Notes: generated from the letters alone by a model not told the origin. Positions 34,501 through 42,099 are shown, counted from the stretch's first letter. The stretch is DNA of 64,000 nt from SVMC01 sp045601345 (GCA_045601345.1 JAZRZL010000015.1:58085-122084); one strand, 5' to 3'. Made by a program: numbers and translations.

Positions 34501-36141
34501 ACCGACAATGGCGGTGTCGATCTGACCCTGTGCAGTGCCGTCCAGAACTTCGCCTACCAGAGTGCCTTCGCCATTGGCATAGGTATCGGTCTTGAAAATC
34601 TCCTCCCATTCCGTGCCGAGATAGCACAGGGAAACATGGTGACCGGTGTATTCCTGCGTGATCTGTACCTCAATGGCCTGATTGGTCTTGTCCATGGCAC
34701 CGAACATGGGGTGAACAGGTTCTCTGCCTTGGAAGTCCAGAGGGCCATTCTTGGTCTGAACAAACACGTTGTCACCGAAGGAACGGTTGGGATCGTCATT
34801 GATGGGCTTGAATTCCATATAAGCGCGCTTCAGACGGTCAGTGTCCACATTGGCATTGTAAACGAAGGTACGCCAGAAGAGGGTCATCTTGTTTTCCATG
34901 CCGTCATTGACCTTGGCAAGTGCCTGACCCAGACCGTATGCGCCATCGCCGTGGTCATAGCCATAATCCTGTGGGCCGGGCTGGCCTTCGGAGTTGGCCT
35001 TCACGGTGTAGCCGACAAAATCAGGAATGCGGGAACGGATCTGCTCGGTCTTCTTTGTCCACCAGTTCTGGAATTTCTCGGCGTAAGGGTTGTTGGCATC
35101 GTTGCCGGAAATTTGGCTGGGGCCACCGGCCTGTGTATCGGCAGAGGTGTTGCAGCCGGACTGGGTGGGAGAGACATAGCGGACAGACAGGCCGATATGT
35201 ACGCCGTAGGGACGCAGAACATCAGCAAGTGCTGCTTCCATGAGGATATAGGATTCACTCAGGTAAGCGTAGTCCGCATTGACGTTGTTGATGGTAATTT
35301 CATTGATACCCACGCTGGCACAGGCTCTTGCGAACGTAATGTAGCGGTCAAGAATCTGGGGCAGACGGTCGCTGTTGCTATTGGATGAGAAGCAGAAAAT
35401 GGAGCCATCGCCGCCGGTGGAGCTGCCTTCGCCAGTGGCATTGGTGCCGGCGTACAGACGCTCGGTATCCCAGTTATTCAGGCGACGGTGATTGACCTTA
35501 GGCTTGTCAGCAATGTTCAGGTTCTTAATGGTTTTCTGCGTCTGCATCTGGCGCAGGAAAGTGTAGGTGCCATAGAGAGCACCGATTTCGGTGTTGCCTG
35601 CAATGGCAGTCGCATTCTTTCCATTGATTTTAACAGAACGAATGACATAGCCTTCATTCCCTACCTTGGCAAGGTCAGCATCCAGGCCGAGAGAAGCAAT
35701 CAGAGAAGAGGTCTTGGACGTACCAACGACCACAGCGCCATCTGCGGTGACATCATTAGCATAGGGGATATCCTTGCCCAGCAGTGCCTTGGCAGCGCGG
35801 GCAAGCTCTAAGCGGGCGGCTTCCAGAGAGGTAGCGGGAATGGTTTCCTTAGAGCCGGAGGGCTGCTGGGGAGTCCAGACGCTGCCATTTCTGGAGTGGC
35901 GATAGGTGGGATTTGCGTCATAGTTTTGAACGACAATGGCGGTGACACCGCTGATGTATTCGTCAAGCATGGACGAATCCTTCACCAGGCGGTAGTTCAG
36001 CCAAAGCTGGGAGCCATCGTAATCATCCGATGACTCGGCACCTGTCTCAACTGCGGCGACAGCGGGGACAGTGATCAGGCTTACTACCAGACATAAGGCC
36101 AAAAGCAAGCAGATCAGACGTTTGAAGTTGCTTTTCTTCAT
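28567..36141 (-). CDS. Giant SLH-anchored GH67 alpha-glucuronidase / CE1-type esterase fusion
   Basis: A 2,524-residue secreted surface enzyme. Domain order: signal peptide (1-30); GH67 alpha-glucuronidase (~40-850) with VKANSEGQPGPQDYG, KNGPLDFQGREP and ITQEYTG, so Glu385, Asp469 and Glu497 match the GH67 catalytic residues in spacing; cadherin-like segments (~880-1000); three concanavalin-like modules (~1010-1210, 1237-1428, 1434-1630); two Cys-rich TYTCxCG modules (~1637-1712); a CE1 esterase (~1715-1980) with Ser1864 in GFSQGG, Asp1931 and His1962; more Cys modules; an F5/8-type carbohydrate module (~2047-2200); further Cys modules; and three SLH repeats (~2340-2524). GH67 enzymes remove (methyl)glucuronate from xylo-oligosaccharides and CE1 enzymes remove feruloyl or acetyl esters. 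GGAGG precedes ATG 36141. Confidence 0.88.
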   Translation of the reverse strand: MKKSNFKRLICLLLALCLVVSLITVPAVAAVETGAESSDDYDGSQLWLNYRLVKDSSMLDEYISGVTAIVVQNYDANPTYRHSRNGSVWTPQQPSGSKETIPATSLEAARLELARAAKALLGKDIPYANDVTADGAVVVGTSKTSSLIASLGLDADLAKVGNEGYVIRSVKINGKNATAIAGNTEIGALYGTYTFLRQMQTQKTIKNLNIADKPKVNHRRLNNWDTERLYAGTNATGEGSSTGGDGSIFCFSSNSNSDRLPQILDRYITFARACASVGINEITINNVNADYAYLSESYILMEAALADVLRPYGVHIGLSVRYVSPTQSGCNTSADTQAGGPSQISGNDANNPYAEKFQNWWTKKTEQIRSRIPDFVGYTVKANSEGQPGPQDYGYDHGDGAYGLGQALAKVNDGMENKMTLFWRTFVYNANVDTDRLKRAYMEFKPINDDPNRSFGDNVFVQTKNGPLDFQGREPVHPMFGAMDKTNQAIEVQITQEYTGHHVSLCYLGTEWEEIFKTDTYANGEGTLVGEVLDGTAQGQIDTAIVGVNNIGNSPNMCGNDFSQANFFSFGRQAWDWTLNAEDIAEDWTRMTWSNDDEVVETIVAMMMGSYEALVSYQTPYGVGHQMTGTGTHYFPNPAQLIVNGGTVRDDWSPAYYSRVDGVGVGYNRTGHTELASSALQMGSNLAGQYSDYWEEIYNDMDATPENQILWFHHVPWDYEMDDGRTFWEDAVYLMQMGVQFVSWMRDAWASLEGKIDQTRYNRVADKLFRQEIDASEWRDFYSSYWQANNNLDKPVDDGALSIAVTIGGKEYKGFDLSVDSFNKTRPGNLPSSDSRYSRYNSAGGNIADASGSPFSNMFVAVPKEYTISLPSGSSRQISKVEFLNKDYADGTIEILSNDDQQAQVKVTREGPFGMLAKTYNFKFADDATLAGIKANDIAIESFDPDTVEYAVMCGDAVINAPYITAEATDPAASVKVKQADAIPGKATITVKNGDVSKTYTVNFARSSAFTENFDGSAPSADWTWVRENASNWSMANGALTISTANGDIKGSGNNAQNVLLHDVGTGDWVATTKLTFSAIPSQVTQQGALIVYQDDNNFFKVNVEHQNSGAAYRRASAGIERSGSYSDVFYDALETEESIAAANNTIWLKIVKTGNTYRAYWATDGNAAYKALGECTANFKEPKIGALAVSGNSNASIKVSYDNITVTDHYALLITEDGGEHPDEPDEPTPGPTNTQHIDFTDPASASLIQIENQANTEIREGEGLYLVSTTDAFEPCNGQISTFAPKDVVKIPAEGDWKATMKLNFNQGSSQGYYEFFGFYAMDDYENCVGIRAGDGAIQDFLSQDGTIVADTDGVKTSSGLKSSAIHWFRIEKTGDSYACFWSVDGEEFTPIFSYEATGIEGNTICLDAYSGMATGYNYTVEYLDIEREAQGLPSIDFTDSASEGLFQIVNPDVSEIREGEGLYMITTKDGFEDANGQLSGDAATTPKDLVLVPVSGDWTATLTFDFSQAGASNGYYQFFGFYAMQDYNNAAGIRGGDGAMQDFLRIDGAVTAETMNSTPGLASDGTYYYRIVKEGTTYTCFRSSDGENFEQMFAYENTGIEAENIAIDAYTGMTAGYTFLLKSLVFEGGSAPQHEHKYTAVVTAPTCTAKGFTTYTCACGDSYVADEVAALGHDYRAETTAATCTEPAGTTYTCSRCGDHYTEAAGGFAPITDVEIIVTCPSKYNDKANEPTIIKETYFSKTTNCNRNANVQLPPNYSADKKYPVMFVNHGIGGNQDSMLNYRYLFNNLMLDDTMPETIIVYCDMFAAPNGQGNRMGFNAETMRYYDAFPKSDLPYDLLPYIISKYPVKEGKENTAVCGFSQGGRESMAAGLFHPEIFGYIGGFSPAPGIVPGKDSYMTHEGTFQESEVNYEGREAPYLTMICCGSKDSVVGQFPASYDALYTKNGIAHVWWEISGSDHGDPATSSGIYNFCRYVFKAAGAASEPLGHDLKESRVEATCTAEGSITKACTRCDYKEVTAIPALGHDFVDGKCTRCGEVYVEELVNYALQSNGGSAVASDGIEGDVNNVIDGTRIKSTRIRWASDNLPATLTIMLSEPRNISIVDVISQVPDAIESGITEMGETTNLGLKAITVSYSVDGSNWTVFATGDSNNNLAWQRFEKSAPVKAQYIKIDIDREDTFDGWARILEVQVFGRPLGADVHTHQYTKVVTEPTCTAKGYTTYTCECGDSYVGDEVAALGHDVKESRVEATCTEAGSITKTCSRCDYKEVTEISALGHDVKEITVDATCTAAGSVTKTCSRCDYKEVTEIPALDHNYVNGKCARCGEKDPDYVCDGGEACPAKAYTDAPKPGSWAHAGIVYCIENGLMNGMSKTLFKPNGTVTRGQLVTILYRIANEPAFTADVTFTDVEAGRYYTNAVKWAAENDIVNGYIDGTFKPEAPISREQIATILYRYAGKPAVTGTLDFPDANLAGNYAKDALVWATQEGLITGVKTVNDTILDPKANATRAQIATIIMRYLESN

Positions 36142-36179
36142 GTTTTTTCCTCCTGTAAATGATTTTTTGCATTTATGAA

Positions 36180-36217
36180 AAAAGCCTGTCGCCCCGCACA
36201 GGAGGATCGTCAGGCTT
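36180..36217 (-). terminator. Terminator of the LTA-synthase-like gene
   Basis: Minus-strand AAGCCTG...CAGGCTT stem with an inner GC-rich loop, followed by TTTTTTCAT, between the LtaS-like stop and the GH67 start. Confidence 0.7.
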
Positions 36218-36247
36218 TATTCAAAGGGTGATAATCAGGGAATGGCG

Positions 36248-38305
36248 CTATGTGACATCATCCTCCCCGAACAGAATGCCATAATAGTCGTTTTGCAGCA
36301 CACCGCGGGAGAAGGTGATGCGGTTGGCAACGATGGACTTGATGCGTTTAACGTAGTCATCTGTGACGGTGACACCCTCATTGGGGGTAAAGGTGCCATA
36401 GCTGGTGCTGTAATAGCCCTTGTCGGAAACCCAGCTATAGTCACCCCAAATAACCAGTGGCTCCTGCTTCGAGAAGACATCGCGGCCAACAAGCAGACGG
36501 GAATCATATTCCAGACCGAAGAGATTGGAGAGCGTGGGTACAATATCCAGACTGTAGGTTGGCGTATCCACCACGATGGGTTCCTGATCCTCCAGACAGC
36601 CGCTCCAGATGATGAGTGCGTTATGATCCTGCTCAGGATTGAGAATGGGATCATAGCCGAAAAGCTCGGCCAGATAGTTTTTATCATTGCCCCAGGTGTC
36701 GCTCTTCTCAAGACCATAGGGGTAATGGTCGGCACCAATGACAATGACTGTATCATCGGCAATACCTGCGTCCTCCAGCTGCTTTACCAAAGAGGCCATG
36801 GCATATTCCAGATCCAGATTAGCGGCGAGATAGCACTTGATGGTCTCGGAGCAGGTGAGATTTGCAGTGGCTTCGTAATTCTTTCTGGACATGGCGTTGC
36901 CGGCCTGACTGTAGTTGCAGTGACCTGAGACACTCATATAATAGATACTAAACGGCTGCTTGTCGATATACTGCGGCACGGTAAAGTCGATCATTTCCAG
37001 ATCGCTTTCCGGCCAAACCTCGGTGACACCTTCCTCCATGCCGTTGCCCATGCCGATCATGGTGGAGTAGCCGAGATTGCAGTGGGTCTTATCGCGGTCA
37101 TAATAGTCGTAGAGGCCGTTATGATAGGCAGCGGAGAAGTAGTTCTCCCGCTGGAGCTGGTTGCCGAGGGTAAAGTACATATTGTGACCAATGGTGTCCT
37201 GAATGCTTTTCACGCCATTGGTGGGGACAAGACCAATGATATTGGAATATTCACCAGTAGAAGTAGAGCCACCCCAGGCTGGCTGGTAATAATCCTCAAA
37301 TACAATTCCCTTGTTGGCAAGACGGTAGAGGGTGGGGGTCAGCTCAGGGTCAATGACTTCTTTTGAGAAAGCCTCAGCAGTGATAAAAATAAGATTTTTA
37401 CCTTTAAAGAGGCCGGTATACTCGTTTGTTTTCTGCGGTGTCAAAGAGGCAACATAGGTGTGCAGCTCGGCAATATCGCTGTTGCTTTCCTCTTCGGCAA
37501 GGGCGGCAAAGTCAATATCCATTTTGTGTGGCGTAGGCTTTGCAGCAGATGTGGTGACAGTGGGGGTGCTGCTACCAGATTCTGCCTCCAGCTCATCCGC
37601 AGCTTCCGTATTCTCTGTCTGCTCGGCAAGCTGAAAGCCCAGAGATTGATTTCCGCCGGTAGAATGTGCAATTTCGAGACGGCAGCCGGTCAAAAGGCCA
37701 AAGGTATGACAGGCAGCATCAAAGGTGTATTCCTCACGGTAACGGAGCTTATCGGCAGAGAGAGAAACAGATAAGGAGCCAAATCCAAAAAACACCAGTG
37801 ACAGAACAAGGCAGACAGCAGCGTGGAAAATGGTCTGCTTTTCAAATGGATATTTTGAACGTCCAAATAAAACATAGAACAGAACAGGCAGTAAAAATAG
37901 CAGAATAACCCAGAATCTACGGAAAATCAGTTCAAATACAATGCCCTTGAACTCCGTGGCAACATTTCCGCCGCCGGTCAGAATGGAGTCAAAGGTCATA
38001 TAGGTCTGATAGGAAATATAAAGAAAATACTCCGTGGCAAAAAGAATTCCTAACAGGGCAAGCAGGCAGGCCATCAGGGTTTGCTTACCCTTCCAAGAGG
38101 CAGTAAGTTGCGAGGCTGTGCAAAGTATGGCGCCATAGGAAACAGAGAAGAACAGAAGAATCCAAAATCTGGAAAACGTCAGCGTCCAGCCGGAAAGAAT
38201 TTGGATGAGCAGCTCAAGGAAAAAGACCGTGCCAATAAAAAATGTAAACTCTCCGATACGACTGCGAAAGTCGCTACGATAAAGTAGGGAGCGAAAGGAC
38301 ATCAT
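36248..38305 (-). CDS. LTA-synthase family sulfatase-fold membrane enzyme
   Basis: A 685-residue protein: five transmembrane helices in residues ~10-190, a low-complexity extracellular linker (~225-275), and a sulfatase/phosphoglycerol-transferase domain (~300-640). Metal and catalytic motifs of LtaS-type enzymes are visible: ITAEAFSKEVID (metal Glu), the catalytic Thr in GGSTSTGEYSN, MSVSGHCNY and IGADHYPYG. Transfers phosphoglycerol to make lipoteichoic-type polymers at the outer membrane face, or a related glycan decoration; which product is made is not decidable. ATG 38305 follows a weak AGGTGA. Lies directly upstream of the SLH-anchored GH67 gene. Confidence 0.88.
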   Translation of the reverse strand: MMSFRSLLYRSDFRSRIGEFTFFIGTVFFLELLIQILSGWTLTFSRFWILLFFSVSYGAILCTASQLTASWKGKQTLMACLLALLGILFATEYFLYISYQTYMTFDSILTGGGNVATEFKGIVFELIFRRFWVILLFLLPVLFYVLFGRSKYPFEKQTIFHAAVCLVLSLVFFGFGSLSVSLSADKLRYREEYTFDAACHTFGLLTGCRLEIAHSTGGNQSLGFQLAEQTENTEAADELEAESGSSTPTVTTSAAKPTPHKMDIDFAALAEEESNSDIAELHTYVASLTPQKTNEYTGLFKGKNLIFITAEAFSKEVIDPELTPTLYRLANKGIVFEDYYQPAWGGSTSTGEYSNIIGLVPTNGVKSIQDTIGHNMYFTLGNQLQRENYFSAAYHNGLYDYYDRDKTHCNLGYSTMIGMGNGMEEGVTEVWPESDLEMIDFTVPQYIDKQPFSIYYMSVSGHCNYSQAGNAMSRKNYEATANLTCSETIKCYLAANLDLEYAMASLVKQLEDAGIADDTVIVIGADHYPYGLEKSDTWGNDKNYLAELFGYDPILNPEQDHNALIIWSGCLEDQEPIVVDTPTYSLDIVPTLSNLFGLEYDSRLLVGRDVFSKQEPLVIWGDYSWVSDKGYYSTSYGTFTPNEGVTVTDDYVKRIKSIVANRITFSRGVLQNDYYGILFGEDDVT

Positions 38306-38395
38306 ACATCACCTGAATGATAAATAATATAGATATATTATATCACATTCTGTCGAAAAAGAGAATTGAAATTTCTATGAAATCGTTTTTTCATT

Positions 38396-38428
38396 AATGA
38401 AAAGCGCCCGACTCCGAAGAGTCGGGCG
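38396..38428 (-). terminator. Terminator with UUCG tetraloop
   Basis: Minus strand: CGCCCGACTC-TTCG-GAGTCGGGCG then CTTTTCATT. It closes the transcript of the two small genes and follows a decayed PFOR tail, of which it may be the original terminator. Confidence 0.8.
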
Positions 38429-38460
38429 TGGGTTATTGAGGAAAAGAGATTCGTCCTGAT

Positions 38461-38542
38461 ACAGCTCAACCAGCTTGCGCAGGTGCTCGTAGTGCTCCTT
38501 GGCAGCTGTAGCGGGCTTCGGTCATCAGGAATTCCTGATATC
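38461..38542 (-). pseudogene. Decayed C-terminal tail of pyruvate:ferredoxin oxidoreductase, copy A
   Basis: Translated on the minus strand in two frames it gives YQEFL-type text followed by EARYS and then AAAKEHYEHLRKLVELY, resembling the end of PFOR (NifJ-type) proteins with an internal deletion after ARYS. It shares about 82 bp at over 90% identity with copy B at 39509-39590, including the same deletion. The remaining gap 38306-38597 holds this and the terminator. Confidence 0.5.
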
Positions 38543-38597
38543 CATCGGCGAGCACACAAAAAGCGAATGTAAAAAATAACATATCATATGAAATTAT

Positions 38598-39026
38598 TCA
38601 ATTACTGCTTTTGTTTTTCCCGAATCCATAACCACCAATTGCGCCGGCAACCAATCCACCGCTTGCATAGATTACTTTTTCCATTACATCAGGATGATCT
38701 TTGAGAAGAAGAACGAGAATAATAACAAATAACATTGCAAGACCTACCATAATGACAGAAAAAATCCTTTGCCTGTTTCGGTCTTGATAGCTTTTTTCCA
38801 TTTCTTCCTTTGAAGCAGCAAGAAAGCTTGTAATATGCGCAGAAGTAAGTTTTTTCATTACTTCTGTTTCAGGAGAAAGCTCTGCTCTCATTTGAATTGA
38901 AGAAATCATCATCTGCTCGATTTTTTTGCGATGTTCTGGTGGAGCATTCTCGAGAACTTCATTTAATATAGTTTCATCTTGCAAATCTTCAGATAACGCA
39001 GAAACTTGAGTTTTTTTACTGCTCAT
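38598..39026 (-). CDS. Small predicted membrane protein of unknown function
   Basis: 142 residues, family not recognised. A predicted-helical, Glu/Lys/Met-rich N-terminal part (residues ~1-85; ENAPPEHRKKIEQMM) is followed by two hydrophobic segments (~90-110 IFSVIMVGLAMLFVIILVLL and ~118-135 VIYASGGLVAGAIGGYGFG) and a short basic tail. The N-terminus looks cytosolic. GGAAAG lies 8 nt before ATG. Begins 6 bp after the stop of the 71-residue gene upstream, so the two form a transcript. AT-rich compared with the flanking glycan genes. Confidence 0.6.
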   Translation of the reverse strand: MSSKKTQVSALSEDLQDETILNEVLENAPPEHRKKIEQMMISSIQMRAELSPETEVMKKLTSAHITSFLAASKEEMEKSYQDRNRQRIFSVIMVGLAMLFVIILVLLLKDHPDVMEKVIYASGGLVAGAIGGYGFGKNKSSN

Positions 39027-39032
39027 GAGAAA

Positions 39033-39248
39033 TCACTTTCCTTGGTTAAGTATTTCAAGAATGATGGTCTTTGACATACACTTGATATAGCTGCCCATGT
39101 TATCTGACAGTGTATGTGCGATGTTACGTGAAATAAATACCTCGGCCTCAGTTTCCTGATGACCCTTGAATTTGGGAGAAAAACTATTAAAAATAGAATT
39201 TCCTGTTTTTCCTCTTTCTAAATACATATTAAAACCTCTTTTACGCAT
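39033..39248 (-). CDS. Small hypothetical protein
   Basis: 71 residues, no recognised family and no membrane segment. Ser/Lys/Asn-rich N-terminus (GKTGNSIFNSFSPKFKGH) and a C-terminal predicted helix (SKTIILEILNQGK). A strong AGAGGAGGTG precedes ATG 39248, which is the best evidence that it is translated; an internal Met at 39227 also has a weaker AGAGG. Pairs with the downstream membrane protein. The sequence carrying its ribosome-binding site resembles the termini of the palindromic repeat. Confidence 0.55.
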   Translation of the reverse strand: MRKRGFNMYLERGKTGNSIFNSFSPKFKGHQETEAEVFISRNIAHTLSDNMGSYIKCMSKTIILEILNQGK

Positions 39249-39811
39249 AAGGGCACCTCCTCTAATAATAGAGTATACCCTTCGTCACGAAAAAAATAGC
39301 AAATAGACGAACAATGTGATTTTTTATTCAAAGGAAATGGGGAGACATAAGTGCATCATTTCCTTACAAGAGCATTATAACACAATTTTCGTGATTTTGC
39401 GCAATTATTTAAAAAAAATTTACTTTTTTTCAATACTTGGATTGTATTCTTTTGTTCGGTATTTTGTAAGAGGGATGAATTGAAAAAATTGCGGAGATCA
39501 GTCGGCGTACAGCTCGACCAGCTTGCGCAGGTGCTCGTAGCGTTCCTTGGCAGCTGTAGCGGGCTTCGTTCATCAGGAATTTCTGATAACCGTTGGCAGA
39601 AGCCTTGGATTCAAGCAGGAGCTTCTCACCATCAGCAGCAGCAGGGTTAAAACGGAACAATTTTTAGTAATCGCAGTTGGCATCTTTTTTATCGGATGCC
39701 ATTCTGTCTAAAATAACAAAAAAATCATTTTTTGTATACCGCCGGTTTGGTTTTTAACAATAGCAAAAAATTTTTAATTCAAGCTGGAATATTTGTTGTT
39801 TCAATCACGAA
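39249..39811. other. AT-rich non-coding stretch with PFOR tail remnant
   Basis: Apart from the PFOR-tail remnant copy B, I see only AT-rich sequence in this 563-base gap: no tRNA, no convincing promoter and no ribosome-binding site leading an open frame. Confidence 0.6.
39509..39660 (-). pseudogene. Decayed C-terminal tail of pyruvate:ferredoxin oxidoreductase, copy B
   Basis: Minus-strand text LFRFNPAAADGEKLLLESK...YQKFLMNEARYS resembles the PFOR C-terminus. It then needs a frame change to continue as AAAKERYEHLRKLVELYAD and stop. The ~25-residue stretch normally between these parts is missing, as in copy A. Longer than copy A towards its 5' side. Direct orientation with copy A, 1.05 kb apart, flanking the two small genes. 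Confidence 0.5.
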
Positions 39812-41350
39812 TTAATAAAATGTTCCAGAAAAAGCATTTCCAGTATAATATTCAACAGTTGTAAAGACACGCTTGAACTCATTGATCTCAAGCAAGAAAA
39901 CGCCGTTCGAGTTCTGGGGGTCATCGTTGCCGGTAATTTGTCTGAAAACATCCCATCTATTATCAAATTTATCTTCTGGATCCGCACCATAATTAAATCC
40001 CCAATTGCCATGGTATACCTTGGGATTATTTTTAAGCGCATTCAAATTGCGACCATGGGGATTTCTCAGAACAAGATATTTCGTACCATTATCATGATAA
40101 ACACCTAAGAACGAATATGCATGGCTGATATACAGACCCATATTCAGATAATCAGATTTTGTTCCAGCTTTTGCGTATTCAATTGTGTTGCCGTTACCAT
40201 CTGTTTTATAGAATTTATAGATAGAGGCACAGGAGGGATGCGAACGTGCTGCCATACCAATATCCCAAATTCTATCTACACTGATATTCGATAAATAATC
40301 AACCTTTACATCTTCCGTATGAATGATTTCCTTCAATGCAGCTTCCGCGACACCACCCACAATATGAGATTCCAATCCGCTCGTCGTATTCATATTGGGA
40401 TAGTCTGATGTGGAATTTTCAAGGAATTTCGCATATGCTTTCTCATATACAGCAGGCCAGCAAGCATCCCAGTCTGCTTTTGTTCCGGTAATCTTTCCAT
40501 TGCGAAGAACAATCTGCTTTTCTTTTGGCCCACTTGCACCAAAATTAAAGCCTGTTTTGGAATCCACAAGAACTTCTTCTGAGACGACAATGGACTGTAC
40601 CGTTTTTTTCTTTTTATTCCATGCCTGTGAGGACTCATAATTCCCATTTGGCACATAGAATTCAATCAGATGCCAAGGTGCAAATGTCTGCTCCCCATCC
40701 TTCCATTTATACCGCAAGCCGGTTTGATTTTTAATAAAAAACGGGGCTACATAGGCAACGGAGCAAAGCGCTGCCAGGAAATAGCAGTCACCAATGCTAT
40801 TTTGACAGACATCTGACCACAAAACTGTTTCATTAAAGAAATAGCCCTTATCTCGCCACTCCATTCCCTGCGGAAGATAGGGAGGTACATCATTGCCTTC
40901 CGGCGATGCCGCATCATCGACAGCGCGTTTGGAAATAGGTGTTTGGTCGGATACCACCTTGTTTTTTTGCAGAAGAATCTCAACTGCACGACTGCGTTTT
41001 TGTGCAGGTGTCAGTTCAACGCTTCTGCCGGAGCTAAAAGCCTCTGCATCGACTGTGGCAGCAACTTTTTTTCGTCTTTCTGGTCTTGCATACTTTTTCA
41101 TGAAGGAAACCAGTCTCTTCTCTGCTTCTTCTTCGGAGAGGCGATGCGGATTTCCATTGGAATCCACTGCTATAAACGGTGCATCTAATGGAGATTCATC
41201 GCTTAAAAATCCTTCCTTTGTAATACCGAAACATTTTGCCAACATATCAAACTCATCGCTTTGTTTCGCCCAGTTGATACGTTTACCAATATTCATTTCC
41301 GCAATACTATATGGATCTGGGCAGCCAATAATATAATCCAGTTGTGCCAT
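39812..41350 (-). CDS. Calpain-like (family C2) cysteine protease
   Basis: A 512-residue protein without a signal peptide. Calpain core motifs: QNSIGDCYFLAALCSVA with catalytic Cys189, LYISHAYSFLGV with His410, and LRNPHG with Asn430, in the correct order and context. An N-terminal ~170-residue region (MNIGKRINWAKQSDEFDML..., LTPAQKRSRA) is specific to this protein and could be a prodomain or targeting region. ATG 41350 is set by TTAGGAGG; the frame is open to 41509 but unsupported there. It has its own consensus promoter and no obvious partner other than the two small genes downstream. The Ca2+ dependence of animal calpains cannot be assumed. Confidence 0.85.
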   Translation of the reverse strand: MAQLDYIIGCPDPYSIAEMNIGKRINWAKQSDEFDMLAKCFGITKEGFLSDESPLDAPFIAVDSNGNPHRLSEEEAEKRLVSFMKKYARPERRKKVAATVDAEAFSSGRSVELTPAQKRSRAVEILLQKNKVVSDQTPISKRAVDDAASPEGNDVPPYLPQGMEWRDKGYFFNETVLWSDVCQNSIGDCYFLAALCSVAYVAPFFIKNQTGLRYKWKDGEQTFAPWHLIEFYVPNGNYESSQAWNKKKKTVQSIVVSEEVLVDSKTGFNFGASGPKEKQIVLRNGKITGTKADWDACWPAVYEKAYAKFLENSTSDYPNMNTTSGLESHIVGGVAEAALKEIIHTEDVKVDYLSNISVDRIWDIGMAARSHPSCASIYKFYKTDGNGNTIEYAKAGTKSDYLNMGLYISHAYSFLGVYHDNGTKYLVLRNPHGRNLNALKNNPKVYHGNWGFNYGADPEDKFDNRWDVFRQITGNDDPQNSNGVFLLEINEFKRVFTTVEYYTGNAFSGTFY

Positions 41351-41414
41351 GGGTATCCTCCTAATCAAATATAAAATAACTTTTTTTATACAAAATTTCT
41401 TGTATATACAAAAC

Positions 41415-41443
41415 ATTATAATTGCATTTGAAATAAATGTCAA
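41415..41443 (-). promoter_or_regulatory. Consensus promoter of the calpain-like gene
   Basis: Minus strand: TTGACA (41443-41438), 17-nt spacer, TATAAT (41420-41415): a full match to the vegetative consensus, 65 bp before the start. Confidence 0.85.
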
Positions 41444-41575
41444 TAAAAATAGTAAATATTTTTTATATGCCAAATTATCATGGAAAATGTCATTTCGCGG
41501 TGGAAACAAGGGATTGTCTACAGAATTAAATAAAAAAGATAGGCGGTATATACCCCCCTATCCATTCATTTTTAT

Positions 41576-42067
41576 TTAAGAATCCATGATCGGCTCCAAA
41601 ATAGAATCATCATTGAAGACCCAGTCCTGAACATTGATGATATCGTACTTATCCTTGGAGCTGCGGATCACAAGCTTTGCAAGTCCGGCATTAATGATTA
41701 GACGGCGGCACTGCGGGCAAGGGCTGACATGGTCGAGAAGTTTGCCGGTGACAACATCGCGGCCACAGAGATAGATGGTACCGCCAATGCATTCGCTGCG
41801 GGCAGCGGAGATGATGGCATTGGCCTCCGCATGGACGCTGCGGCAAATTTCATACCGCTGACCAGCTGGGATGCCCATTTTCTCTCGGATGCAATAGCCC
41901 AAATCAATGCAATTGCTTCTCCCGCGTGGCGCACCGTTATAACCGGTAGACACGATTTCGTCGTTTCTTACGATAATCGCGCCGTACTGCTCACAGGCAC
42001 AGGTGGATCGCTCTAAAACAGTCTGGGCGATGTCCAGATAATAATTCTCTTTATCTAATCGGCTCAT
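41576..42067 (-). CDS. dCMP/cytidylate deaminase
   Basis: A 163-residue zinc deaminase of the ComEB/dCMP deaminase type that makes dUMP for thymidylate synthesis. Zinc motifs: VHAEANAI (His plus catalytic Glu) and SPCPQCRRLI (Cys pair). The N-terminal YYLDIAQTVLERSTC and NGAPRG segments are typical. ATG 42067 has GGAGG at good spacing and a promoter at 42100-42127. Confidence 0.9.
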   Translation of the reverse strand: MSRLDKENYYLDIAQTVLERSTCACEQYGAIIVRNDEIVSTGYNGAPRGRSNCIDLGYCIREKMGIPAGQRYEICRSVHAEANAIISAARSECIGGTIYLCGRDVVTGKLLDHVSPCPQCRRLIINAGLAKLVIRSSKDKYDIINVQDWVFNDDSILEPIMDS

Positions 42068-42099
42068 CTGATTTCCCTCCAGATACAGTTCTATATGTT

